A stretch of DNA of 47,710 bases from DASWUZ01 sp036401375 (GTDB lineage: Bacteria > Acidobacteriota > Terriglobia > Terriglobales > Acidobacteriaceae), in the NCBI GenBank assembly GCA_036401375.1, contig DASWVB010000006.1, positions 1 to 47,710 of the forward strand, read 5' to 3'. Below the pieces are notes generated by a model that worked only from the letters and a program-made list of their open reading frames with translations, made no database searches and was not told the origin of the DNA. Made by a program: the position numbers and the translations under genes. Below, piece after piece: positions 1 through 7,430 of this stretch (its first letter is position 1; every line of letters begins with the position of its first letter).

Positions 1-410
1 CCCTGCAGCCACATGCTCACCGCCTGGATGTCCGCATCGGCTGTGCCGTAGCGAGCGCCAAACTGCTCCGGGGTCAGGTACTTGTGATAGCTGGTCGAAC
101 CAGGCGTCTGCAGCGCCGCAAGGTAGGCTTTCAACGCGGCCTCCTGCCGATCGCTCCTCTTCAGCACCAGCATCATCCGGCCGGTCGGCATCGAAACCGG
201 CGCGGCGCCCTGGTCGTAGCGCGATTGGGCAAGCGGATGCGTATTGCCGCCGAGAGTCACCAGCGTAGATTCCTTGATGGGGGACGTGATCCGGGCAACG
301 GTCTGGCTCAGGGCAGCGCCTGGCTGCCCGTGAGAGGGCAGCGTTACGGTCACGAAACAGAAGCCAGAGAGCAAGCAGAGCAGGGCGGACTTGCGGGGAG
401 CGAGGAACAT
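1..410 (-). CDS. S53 (sedolisin/kumamolisin-type) peptidase, N-terminal part only
   Basis: The reading frame starts at ATG 410 on the minus strand and is open to the window edge, so about 136 N-terminal residues are visible. A signal peptide (MFLAPRKSALLCLLSGFCF, then a hydrophobic run) is followed by a pro-kumamolisin activation domain. Its diagnostic stretch lies near residues 105-136: SYHKYLTPEQFGARYG, then DADIQAVSMWLQ. In this family the propeptide is cleaved off an exported serine-carboxyl (Ser-Glu-Asp) acid peptidase. The catalytic domain lies outside the window, so activity cannot be judged, and related acidobacterial proteins can carry Ig-like repeats instead of a peptidase domain. 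It diverges from the M16 protease operon. Confidence 0.85.
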   Translation of the reverse strand, partial: MFLAPRKSALLCLLSGFCFVTVTLPSHGQPGAALSQTVARITSPIKESTLVTLGGNTHPLAQSRYDQGAAPVSMPTGRMMLVLKRSDRQEAALKAYLAALQTPGSTSYHKYLTPEQFGARYGTADADIQAVSMWLQ

Positions 411-663
411 ACTGATAGGGCCATCCTGGGGTTGATGTCACAAGCAGCTGTCCACCTGTCTGCGTGCCGAAGAGAGTGGATGACGCACACTGCGAAGCGC
501 TGGAGAAGGATGCCATCGTGCAGCCTGATCAATGGCCGCATGGAAGGCGAATGAAAGCGAACCTCTAAGGACCGGGCGCCTGGCGAAAACGAATGACGGG
601 AGCTGCAATGTTTGTAGTTCACTCTCAAAACGGCTGTCAAGGAAGCAAGGTCTTCGCATATAG

Positions 664-694
664 GACTAAATCTGGAGAGTTTAGTCTCACTAAA
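664..694. promoter_or_regulatory. Candidate operator: three alternating ACTAAA/TTTAGT hexamers
   Basis: GACTAAA (664-670) and TTTAGTC (680-686) form a perfect 7-base inverted repeat with a 9-base spacer. A further ACTAAA (689-694) makes a second perfect inverted repeat with TTTAGT across a 3-base centre (CTC). Stacked dyads of this size in a divergent promoter region suggest a dimeric regulator site. The regulator is unknown. Confidence 0.45.
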
Positions 695-789
695 GAAAGA
701 AAAAAGATCCCCGCTGAGCCTCTGTTCCCGATTTTCAACACGGAGCGGCGGTCAATGCGCTCTTCGCCTTCATGAGCATGAGCGCTCGT

Positions 790-818
790 TTGACACTCCA
801 CCCGCGCCCGGTTAGCTT
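790..818 (+). promoter_or_regulatory. Candidate sigma70 promoter of the M16-M16-glmU unit
   Basis: A perfect -35 hexamer TTGACA (790-795) is followed after exactly 17 bases by a weak -10, TAGCTT (813-818). It lies about 85 bases before the chosen start of the first M16 gene. The spacing and -35 are good and the -10 is poor. Confidence 0.45.
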
Positions 819-901
819 CAAACTAAGTCGCCGCTGCGCTCAGACGCGCCTGGATCATGCAAACGCGTCTCCGTCAGCCAAATCGAGGTAGAAAGCAGTC
901 T

Positions 902-2476
902 ATGTTCAGGCACGACACCAAGCTCACAAGTCAATCCGCGCCGCTCGTTCGGCTGCTGATCTGCTTCGTCCTCTTCGCCGGAACCCGCCTGAATCTGGCG
1001 GCGCAGGACCTGGCGAGCTTCGAAAAGAGGATCACGACCAAGGTGCTGCCGAACGGTTTGACCCTCATCATCTGCGAGCGTCCCGAGGCGCCGGTCTTCT
1101 CGTTCTATACGGTGGTAAATGCAGGTGACGCCAACGACCCAAGCGGGGAGTCAGGCCTTGCCCACATGTTCGAGCATCTCGCCTTTAAAGGGACCAAGAC
1201 CATCGGCACCAGGAACTACCCCGCCGAGCAGGTGGCACTCGACAAGGTTGAGCAGACCTACGCTGCCTATGACGCGGAGTTCCGCAAGCGCGTCGGACAG
1301 GATCCGGCCAAGTTGAAGCAGCTTCACGACGCCTTCGATTCCGCCGTGAAGAGCGCCCAGGAGTATGTCATTCCCAACCAGTTCACCGAGACCGCGGAGC
1401 AGAACGGCGCGACCGGCATCAACGCCTCGACCGGACTCGACACGACGCAGTACTTCTGGAGTATGCCCTCAAATCGGCTCGAACTCTGGGCTTACATGGA
1501 GAGCGACCGGATCGCCAACCCAGTGCCCCGCGAGTTCTACAAGGAGCGCGATGTTGTGATGGAAGAGCGCCGCATGCGTACCGAGTCCAGCCCGGAGGGA
1601 CGCATGCTGGAGCAGTTCCTCGCGACCGCCTACGTAGCCCACCCCTACCACCGCCCCAACGTTGGATGGATGTCTGAGTTAAGCCAGATCACTGCGACGG
1701 AAGCAATGGCCTTCCATAGCAAGTACTACGTCCCAGCCAACATCGTCGTCGCGGTAGTGGGGGACGTTCAAGCCCAGTCCGTCCTTCCTACCCTCGAAAA
1801 ATACTTCGGGGCTATACCAGCCGGTCCCCTGCCAGAGGATATGACTACGGTCGAACCAAGGCAGCCCGGCGAGCGCTCCGTCGTACTGAAGCAGGCCTCT
1901 CAGCCACTCTACATCGAGGGCTATCACAAGCCCGATTATCGCGATCCTGACAATGCGGTCTACGACGCCATCACGGATGTGTTTTCGAACGGACGTACCT
2001 CTCGCCTCTACCGCAGCCTGGTTCGCGATCAGCAGATCGCCGCCGTTGTCGAGGGCTTCAGCGGCTACCCCGGAGACAAGTATCCCGGCCTCTTCGCCTT
2101 CATTGCCGTTCCGTTGCCTGAGCACACCCCCCAACAGATGAGGGATGGGATCCACAAGGAGATCGACAAGCTCAAGACCTCCGACGTCACCGACGAGGAA
2201 CTCGCCATGTTCAAGACGCGCGCCCGGGCCGATCTACTGCGAGGCCTCGGCGAGAACCAGGGCCTGGCTGAGCAGCTAGCCGTGTTCCAACAACGCTACG
2301 GAGACTGGCGCGAGCTCTTCCACCAGCTTGATCGGATCGACAAAGTATCGAAGGCTGACATTCGCAGGGTCTCGAACAAAATCTTCATTGAGAGCAATCG
2401 CACCAGCGCTACGGTCGAGTTCCAGCCGCCCTCGCCGCCGCAAGGTCAGCCGTCGCACAATGGAGGTGCACAGTGA
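902..2476 (+). CDS. M16 family zinc metallopeptidase (catalytic subunit)
   Basis: A secreted or periplasmic pitrilysin-family protease of about 524 residues. The start is taken at ATG 902 because GAGG lies upstream and a signal peptide follows directly (hydrophobic LLICFVLFAG, then AAQD); the frame is open 15 codons further upstream to ATG 857. The inverted zinc motif HMFEH sits in GLAHMFEHLAFKG, about 90 residues in. The distal glutamate ligand is expected in ERDVVMEERRMR, after a long insertion of roughly 80 residues that is common in this subgroup. The second half carries the M16 C-terminal domain. The gene overlaps the next by four bases (GTGA), so it and the zinc-less partner are probably made together as a heterodimer. 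Confidence 0.9.
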   Translation: MFRHDTKLTSQSAPLVRLLICFVLFAGTRLNLAAQDLASFEKRITTKVLPNGLTLIICERPEAPVFSFYTVVNAGDANDPSGESGLAHMFEHLAFKGTKTIGTRNYPAEQVALDKVEQTYAAYDAEFRKRVGQDPAKLKQLHDAFDSAVKSAQEYVIPNQFTETAEQNGATGINASTGLDTTQYFWSMPSNRLELWAYMESDRIANPVPREFYKERDVVMEERRMRTESSPEGRMLEQFLATAYVAHPYHRPNVGWMSELSQITATEAMAFHSKYYVPANIVVAVVGDVQAQSVLPTLEKYFGAIPAGPLPEDMTTVEPRQPGERSVVLKQASQPLYIEGYHKPDYRDPDNAVYDAITDVFSNGRTSRLYRSLVRDQQIAAVVEGFSGYPGDKYPGLFAFIAVPLPEHTPQQMRDGIHKEIDKLKTSDVTDEELAMFKTRARADLLRGLGENQGLAEQLAVFQQRYGDWRELFHQLDRIDKVSKADIRRVSNKIFIESNRTSATVEFQPPSPPQGQPSHNGGAQ

Positions 2477-3987
2477 AGGGGGCCCTGAACCACGGCGCAG
2501 TCTCCACCGCCGCCCGGATCGCTGCTCTCGCAATCGCGGCGAACGCAAGTGCGCTCTTCTCGCAGGCTCCTGTGACCGCACCACCGGGGGTCGAGCCGTG
2601 GAAGGCGATCGTCATCCCTCCACTGCACGCCTTTCACCCCGTTCAGCCAAAGCGCGTCGAGCTGAGGAACGGCATCGTGATCTTCCTCGAAGAAGATCAC
2701 GAACTACCCTTTATCAGCGGTGATATCACTATCAGGGGTGGTGAGCGCGACGTGCCCCCCGCGAAGTCTGGCCTGATAGATCTCTATCAAGAGTCCTGGC
2801 GCAACAGCGGAAGCGCAACGATCAACGGGGACAAGCTGGACGACCTGCTCGAGGCCAAGGCGGCCAAGGTGGAGACTGGCGGCGATGTCGACTCCACCTC
2901 GGTGAGCTGGAACTGCCTAAAGGGCGACGAGGATCAGGTATTTGGCATTGCCGTTGACCTGCTCGAGCACCCGGCTTTTGAAGAGGGCAAGTTGCAGCTC
3001 GCAAAGCAGCAGATGGCGGCAGCTATCGTGCGCCGCAACGATCAGGCGTCCAGTATCGCCGGACGAGAGGCGGCGCTGCTCGTCTACGGGAAGAACAACC
3101 CCTACGCACGTACGCCTGAACTCGCCACGGTGATGTCTGTCGGTGTCGGCGACCTGAAGCAGTGGCACGATCAGACCGTGGCAGCCAACAACATCATCAT
3201 CAGTGTCGATGGGGACTTCGATGCTGCAGAGATGGAGCGCAAACTCCGCGCTGCCTTTGAGAGCATGCCGCGCGGCAAAGCCGCTTCAGCCCCGACCGAA
3301 GACTTTGCCGGTCCCAAGCCCGGCCTCTACCTGGTGAACAAGCCGGACATCAACCAGAGCAACGTAGCCATCCTCGGTCTTGGGACGGAGCGAAACAACC
3401 CCGACTACTACGCGCTGAGCGTCATGAATGAGATCTTCGGCGGCGGCTTCGGCTCGCGACTCTTTCAGAACGTAAGGACCAAACAAGGACTCGCCTACGC
3501 AGTTGGAGGCAGCTATGGTGCGTCCTACGATCACCCCGGCATCTTCCGCGTCGCTGCGGGAACGCGCAGTGAGAATACCCTCAAAGCTGCGCAGGAGATG
3601 CTGCGGCAGATTGGCGAATTAAAGACGCAGCCCTTTAGCGATGAAGAGTTGCAGAGCGCTAAAGACCAGGTACTCAATTCTTTCATCTTCGAGTATGACT
3701 CGCGCGAAAAGGTGCTTGACACCCGCACCCGCCTCGAGTTTTACGGCTACCCTGAAGATTTCCTGGAGAAGTACCGGGCCGGGGTCGAAAAGGTCACTAC
3801 CGCCGATCTACAGCGCGTGGCGAAGAAGTACATAGACCCCTCAAAGCTCGCCGTCCTGATCGTGGGCAATGAATCCGAGTTTGGCGGTTCCCTAGACGCA
3901 CTCGGAATGGGCAAGCCGCAGATCCTCGACATCACCATTCCCATGCCCCCCGGCATGGCTCCCCCGCCTGGCGGGCCGGGGCAGTAG
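2473..3987 (+). CDS. M16 family protein without the zinc motif (partner subunit)
   Basis: A 504-residue M16 paralogue starting at GTG 2473 inside the stop of the preceding protease (GTGA overlap), with GGAGG at 2462-2466 as ribosome binding site. It has an N-terminal signal-like segment and the two-domain M16 fold. At the position of HxxEH it reads GLIDLYQESW, so the zinc ligands are missing. The C-terminal half keeps the family pattern (FGGGFGSRLFQNVRTKQGLA). In known bacterial and mitochondrial M16B pairs one subunit is catalytic and the other only builds the chamber, and this arrangement fits that. The C-terminus is rich in Pro, Gly and Met. Confidence 0.88.
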   Translation: MKGALNHGAVSTAARIAALAIAANASALFSQAPVTAPPGVEPWKAIVIPPLHAFHPVQPKRVELRNGIVIFLEEDHELPFISGDITIRGGERDVPPAKSGLIDLYQESWRNSGSATINGDKLDDLLEAKAAKVETGGDVDSTSVSWNCLKGDEDQVFGIAVDLLEHPAFEEGKLQLAKQQMAAAIVRRNDQASSIAGREAALLVYGKNNPYARTPELATVMSVGVGDLKQWHDQTVAANNIIISVDGDFDAAEMERKLRAAFESMPRGKAASAPTEDFAGPKPGLYLVNKPDINQSNVAILGLGTERNNPDYYALSVMNEIFGGGFGSRLFQNVRTKQGLAYAVGGSYGASYDHPGIFRVAAGTRSENTLKAAQEMLRQIGELKTQPFSDEELQSAKDQVLNSFIFEYDSREKVLDTRTRLEFYGYPEDFLEKYRAGVEKVTTADLQRVAKKYIDPSKLAVLIVGNESEFGGSLDALGMGKPQILDITIPMPPGMAPPPGGPGQ

Positions 3988-3990
3988 CCG

Positions 3991-5394
3991 GTGGAGCAGT
4001 CGAGCTCAACGGGTTTTGCAATTCTGATCATGGCTGCGGGCAGGGGTACGCGGCTAAGATCGAAGCGCCCGAAAGTGCTGCACGAGATCGGCGGTAGGCC
4101 CTTGCTCGCCCATGTCATTGCAGCCGCCTCTCAGGTCGCTCCTCCTAATCAGATTTACGTCATCATCGGCCACGAGGCGGAGCGCGTCAGGGCAGCCGTC
4201 GCGGATACGGGTGTGCAGTTCATCGTGCAGGCGGAGCAGCGCGGCACCGGCCACGCCATACAGTGTGCACGGGAGTCGGTCAAAGCCTTCAAGAACCTGC
4301 TGGTTCTCTCAGGCGACGCCCCGCTGATCCATCCGGAGACGATTGCCCGGATGCGCGATTTTCATCTCCGCGAACTCGCGGCCATGACCATCCTGACGGC
4401 CATCCCCAACAACCCTCAGGGTTACGGCCGCGTGCTTCGCAGCCAGCCCGGCGGCGCCGAGGTCACTGCAATCGTCGAACAATCGGCACTCACCACCGCA
4501 CAGCTGGAAGCCAGGGAGATCAATTCCGGAATATACGCCTTTGCGACCGCTCCGCTCTTCCAGCACATCGATGAGTTGAGGACCGGCAACGCACACGGTG
4601 AGTACTACCTGACGGACATGGCTAGCATTCTCGTTCGCGCAGGCGACCGGGTAGTAGCCCTCACCGTTGCTGACCCCACTGAGGTGCTCGGCGCCAACAC
4701 CATAGCCGAAATGATGGAGCTTGACGCGGCGCAGCGGCTGGCCTCTGCACGGCGTCTCATGGCTGCCGGGGTGACCATCTTCCGCCCGGATACCGTGGTC
4801 ATTGATGCTGGCGTGACGATTGGCTCCGATACCGTCATCGAGCCCTACGTCCAACTGCTCGGATCAACCTCCATCGGTGAGGATTGCCGTATCCGCTCCT
4901 ACTCTGTACTTGAGAATGCGGTGCTCGGCATTGGAGTTCTCGTCCGCAACGGCTGCGTCATCGTGGACTCCAGGCTCGCCGCAGGAGCAATGATCGGTCC
5001 CTACTCCCACCTGCGCCCCGGCAGCGATATTGGCGAGGGCGCACACGTCGGCAACTTCGTGGAGACCAAGAAGACGAAGCTTGGCAAGGGTGCAAAGGCA
5101 AACCACCTCACTTACCTGGGCGACTCAGAGATCGGCCCAGGAACCAACATCGGAGCGGGCACGATTACGTGTAACTACGATGGTGTGGGCAAGTACCGAA
5201 CAACGATTGGGGAGAATGCCTTTGTAGGCAGTGATTCGACCCTGGTGGCGCCTATCAGCGTAGGCGATGGAGCCTATATCGCTGCTGGTTCATGCATTAC
5301 CGAGGACGTTCCCGCAGGCGCTCTCGCTATCGGCCGCAGCAGGCAAACCATCAAGCCGGGTTGGGCTGCTCGCAAAAAACGTAAATTGGACTGA
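3991..5394 (+). CDS. glmU: Bifunctional GlmU: GlcNAc-1-P uridyltransferase / GlcN-1-P acetyltransferase
   Basis: A cytoplasmic enzyme making UDP-GlcNAc for peptidoglycan and LPS in two steps: acetylation of glucosamine-1-phosphate, then uridylyl transfer. The N-terminal nucleotidyltransferase domain shows the signature AAGRGTRLRSKRPKVLHEIG at about residues 15-34. The C-terminal half is a left-handed beta-helix of hexapeptide repeats (from about residue 260). It includes the catalytic histidine H372 in KANHLTYLGD and NIGAGTITCNYDG. The length of 467 aa is normal. GTG 3991 is used as start, three bases after the previous stop, so it is very likely cotranscribed with the M16 pair. A candidate terminator follows at 5417-5460. 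Confidence 0.97.
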   Translation: MEQSSSTGFAILIMAAGRGTRLRSKRPKVLHEIGGRPLLAHVIAAASQVAPPNQIYVIIGHEAERVRAAVADTGVQFIVQAEQRGTGHAIQCARESVKAFKNLLVLSGDAPLIHPETIARMRDFHLRELAAMTILTAIPNNPQGYGRVLRSQPGGAEVTAIVEQSALTTAQLEAREINSGIYAFATAPLFQHIDELRTGNAHGEYYLTDMASILVRAGDRVVALTVADPTEVLGANTIAEMMELDAAQRLASARRLMAAGVTIFRPDTVVIDAGVTIGSDTVIEPYVQLLGSTSIGEDCRIRSYSVLENAVLGIGVLVRNGCVIVDSRLAAGAMIGPYSHLRPGSDIGEGAHVGNFVETKKTKLGKGAKANHLTYLGDSEIGPGTNIGAGTITCNYDGVGKYRTTIGENAFVGSDSTLVAPISVGDGAYIAAGSCITEDVPAGALAIGRSRQTIKPGWAARKKRKLD

Positions 5395-5416
5395 GGGCTG
5401 CGGGAAGGCAGGATGC

Positions 5417-5460
5417 AAGCGGCGGAAGGGGTGATCAGGCTGCAGCTTCCGCCCGCTTTT
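5417..5460. terminator. Candidate terminator after glmU
   Basis: AAGCGGCGGAAG (5417-5428) pairs with CTTCCGCCCGCTT (5446-5458) with one bulged C, followed by a short T run. The loop is 17 bases. The right arm lies inside the 3' end of the convergent sigma-factor gene, so the two genes overlap at the RNA level. Confidence 0.5.
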
Positions 5461-5980
5461 CATTGGAAAGTATGCTGCGAAGCCGGAGCCGCGCTGCGAA
5501 CAAGGATCGCTGTACCGCTGCTTCCGGAATGTCGAGGATCTGCGAGATCTTCTCTACCGGATATCCTTCCACATCGCGCATCAGGAAGAGCAACCGCTCG
5601 GTCGCAGGCAGAAATTGGATTGCCTCCTCCAGATCGGTACGGCGAACGTTGCGCCCAGAGAGGTCTTCAGCAGGGGTCGCGACTGGCGCCGGCTCCTCTT
5701 CGCCTATAGGAAATTGCGCACGAAGCTGGCCCACAAGCGCCTGGTCCACCTGCGGAGCATCGGGAAGCTGCGTGCGCCCGAACGCATCTACAAAGGTGTC
5801 GGTCAGAATCTTCTCTGCCGCCAATTCATCACCTGTCATGTAGTAGGCGAGGGCAAAGATCCGGTGGCGATGGCTGTCAAAGATGTCCCTGCGGCGCTCT
5901 TCCGCAGACTGCTTGGCCGCGCGCAGGCTAATAACCGCGACGCTCTTCTCGGGTGAGTTCTTATCGTCGAAGTTGAACAA
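5435..5980 (-). CDS. ECF-like RNA polymerase sigma factor
   Basis: About 181 residues from TTG 5980, chosen because GAGGGG lies four bases upstream; the frame is open to 6043 but lacks a better start. Region 2 is visible as RHRIFALAYYMTGDELAAE, followed by KILTDTFVDAF. A Pro/Glu-rich linker follows, then region 4 (LPATERLLFLMRDVEGYPVE, then KISQILDIPEAAVQ), the helix-turn-helix that reads the -35 element. No anti-sigma factor gene is adjacent. Region 2 is divergent in the -10 reading segment, so it could be a sigma-like DNA-binding protein rather than a full sigma factor. It converges on glmU. A perfect dyad lies about 50 bases upstream. Confidence 0.75.
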   Translation of the reverse strand: MFNFDDKNSPEKSVAVISLRAAKQSAEERRRDIFDSHRHRIFALAYYMTGDELAAEKILTDTFVDAFGRTQLPDAPQVDQALVGQLRAQFPIGEEEPAPVATPAEDLSGRNVRRTDLEEAIQFLPATERLLFLMRDVEGYPVEKISQILDIPEAAVQRSLFAARLRLRSILSNEKRAEAAA

Positions 5981-6400
5981 TTTACCCCTCAACAGATAAA
6001 CGTTATACCTCAGGAACAGCCGGAACGCGAGTTCAACTCGCACTCTTTCACGGCTATCGGCTTCAGGAGATTGGTCAGCTTTAGTTCAGGCGCGCAACTA
6101 TGATGGTGCGTTTTCCGGCAGAGGTTGTCAACCCTGCGGGCCACGCACCACAGCCCCGCGAACTTTCGGGGGAACTGTCGGACGGGTAAAGAGATTTCGA
6201 TGCTGAGGCGGCTAGCGCCAGCGGGGGCTCATCGCGCTGTCTTCGGTGAATGCGGAGGAGAAGCGGGGAGAGAGTCGTGAGCACTCCGGCCGGTCACCTG
6301 CTACTTAGCTCCCACGCCCCAGGATGGAAACTACCCAGGCGCTCCGTGCCCGCTGCCTCCGGGGGAGACTGCAGCCCCCACAGGGTCGCTGAGCTGAAAC
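5981..6400. other. Noncoding stretch between sigma gene and alpha/beta protein gene
   Basis: About 420 bases, GC-rich and with several short GC hairpins, for example GGGGG (6361-6365) with CCCCC (6375-6379) and CCCCG with CGGGG around 6163-6179. On the minus strand a TTGACA box (6131-6126) could be the -35 of the sigma gene, but no good -10 follows. Two long frames crossing it have no family features. I compared it by eye with RNase P, tmRNA, SRP RNA and cobalamin and c-di-AMP riboswitch cores and found no match. Confidence 0.5.
6027..6041. promoter_or_regulatory. Perfect dyad upstream of the sigma gene
   Basis: GCGAGTT-C-AACTCGC is a perfect 7-base inverted repeat with a 1-base centre, 47 bases upstream of the chosen TTG start. 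If transcription starts near here it could be an operator; the alternative is a 5'-UTR hairpin. Confidence 0.4.
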
Positions 6401-6949
6401 CTACTGCGTTATCTCGCGCGCCTGCTCCAGCATCCGTTGCACGACCATCTCCGGCCTCGAGGCAAGTCCGCCCGCATTCGCCTTAATTAACAGAGCATCG
6501 AAACCACGCTGCTTCAGCGCGCGCTCCAGATGGCGCTCACGCCACGGCCACCAGCAGCGTCGTGCACCGATGATCACGATGGAGCGCGGACGAAGGCGCG
6601 CCTCGAGGCACTCCACCTGATCGCGACACAGGTGCACCTCGATCCCAACGTCGTCCAGGCAGGACTCGTTCACCAGCGCCGTACACAGCCTTTGGAAAAA
6701 GGAGATCGAATCCGGCAGGCCCTGGATCAGGTACCGGAACGAGACCACTTCGGTCACACAGATTGCAATCTGAGCTCCAAGTCCTTGGGAGAGGTGGGCT
6801 GCGGCATTCAGGGCAGCCAGGGTTCCCTCGATGGTTGTGAAGACGACCGTCACAGGCATCCGGCCCCGGTCCGCTCCGTTGAATAGATCAGGCTCTCCAT
6901 CATGCGTCTCGCCGTCCAGGTTGACGCTACGAACGCGATCCAAAATCAT
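6401..6949 (-). CDS. Conserved protein with UspA-like alpha/beta fold, function unknown
   Basis: About 182 residues from ATG 6949, preferred because GGAG lies eight bases upstream; the frame is open to GTG 7057. The protein is soluble. A beta strand (MPVTVVFTTIEGTLAALNAA) is followed by alternating strands and helices (LGAQIAICVTEVVSF), and it ends with PRSIVIIGARRCWWPWRERH and a helix. The order resembles universal stress protein folds, but no ATP-binding loop is evident. I recall similar proteins with the same Trp-Trp-Pro motif beside cation or amino-acid transporters in Acidobacteriota; that is memory, not a search. It diverges from the APC permease across a 481-base gap, which suggests a linked role. 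Confidence 0.6.
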   Translation of the reverse strand: MILDRVRSVNLDGETHDGEPDLFNGADRGRMPVTVVFTTIEGTLAALNAAAHLSQGLGAQIAICVTEVVSFRYLIQGLPDSISFFQRLCTALVNESCLDDVGIEVHLCRDQVECLEARLRPRSIVIIGARRCWWPWRERHLERALKQRGFDALLIKANAGGLASRPEMVVQRMLEQAREITQ

Positions 6950-7430
6950 TTCACCCACTCCATTCCAAGGCCGAATCAGACAGAAATACCTGTCTTGCTG
7001 CCACACCGCCAGCGTTGAAGCCAGTCGATGTGATGTCTCAAACGGCTGAAGGATCACCGTGCTGTGCTCTTTGGATTGGACGCTCTTCGTGCCTAATGAA
7101 ACTACAAAGAATGTCTAGGATTTACGTAAACCCGGCGCCTCAGGTTTAGCTGTGAGTCCCGGCTCGAAAAAAGGCGTATTGAGAACATCGGCATTTTTAT
7201 GTAGCGATGTGAACCACCCTTATGAAATCTTTACGCTTTTCTTATTTCACTGTGGCCAATTGGGCGGTTAGTAGTGGTATTCCATATCTCTGCTGCTGCA
7301 TAATGCGCGTGCAACCCCCTAACCACGTCGTTAGAAAACCTGCATAAACCAGGCCCGGAAAACTTACATCCCTGTGGCTTCGTTGCACCCGTGTTGAAAA
7401 AAACTGACGTAGATATGAGGAGGACGCATT
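6950..7430. promoter_or_regulatory. Divergent promoter region of the permease and UspA-like genes
   Basis: About 480 bases, noticeably richer in A/T than the surroundings in 7060-7430. This fits promoters for both genes and possibly a long leader for the permease. No clear -35/-10 pair or known riboswitch core was recognised. Confidence 0.5.
7417..7423 (+). promoter_or_regulatory. Strong ribosome binding site of the APC permease
   Basis: GAGGAGG, seven bases before ATG 7431, an ideal Shine-Dalgarno that fixes the start. Confidence 0.8.

Larger units (their letters stand above)
411..901. promoter_or_regulatory. Divergent intergenic region between S53 and M16 genes
   Basis: About 490 bases without a convincing gene. 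It holds the presumed promoters of two diverging secreted-peptidase genes, a set of alternating hexamers (665-694) and a sigma70-like promoter (790-818). A 60-codon frame at 593-775 has no supporting features and is not called. Confidence 0.6.

Noticed and set aside
593..775. 60-codon frame in the S53-M16 gap
   Set aside because: It has no ribosome binding site, no family features, and overlaps the operator-like hexamers.
5981..6400. Possible riboswitch or RNase P-like RNA
   Set aside because: No core motif of cobalamin, c-di-AMP, TPP, c-di-GMP, RNase P, tmRNA or SRP RNA could be matched by eye; kept only as noncoding region.
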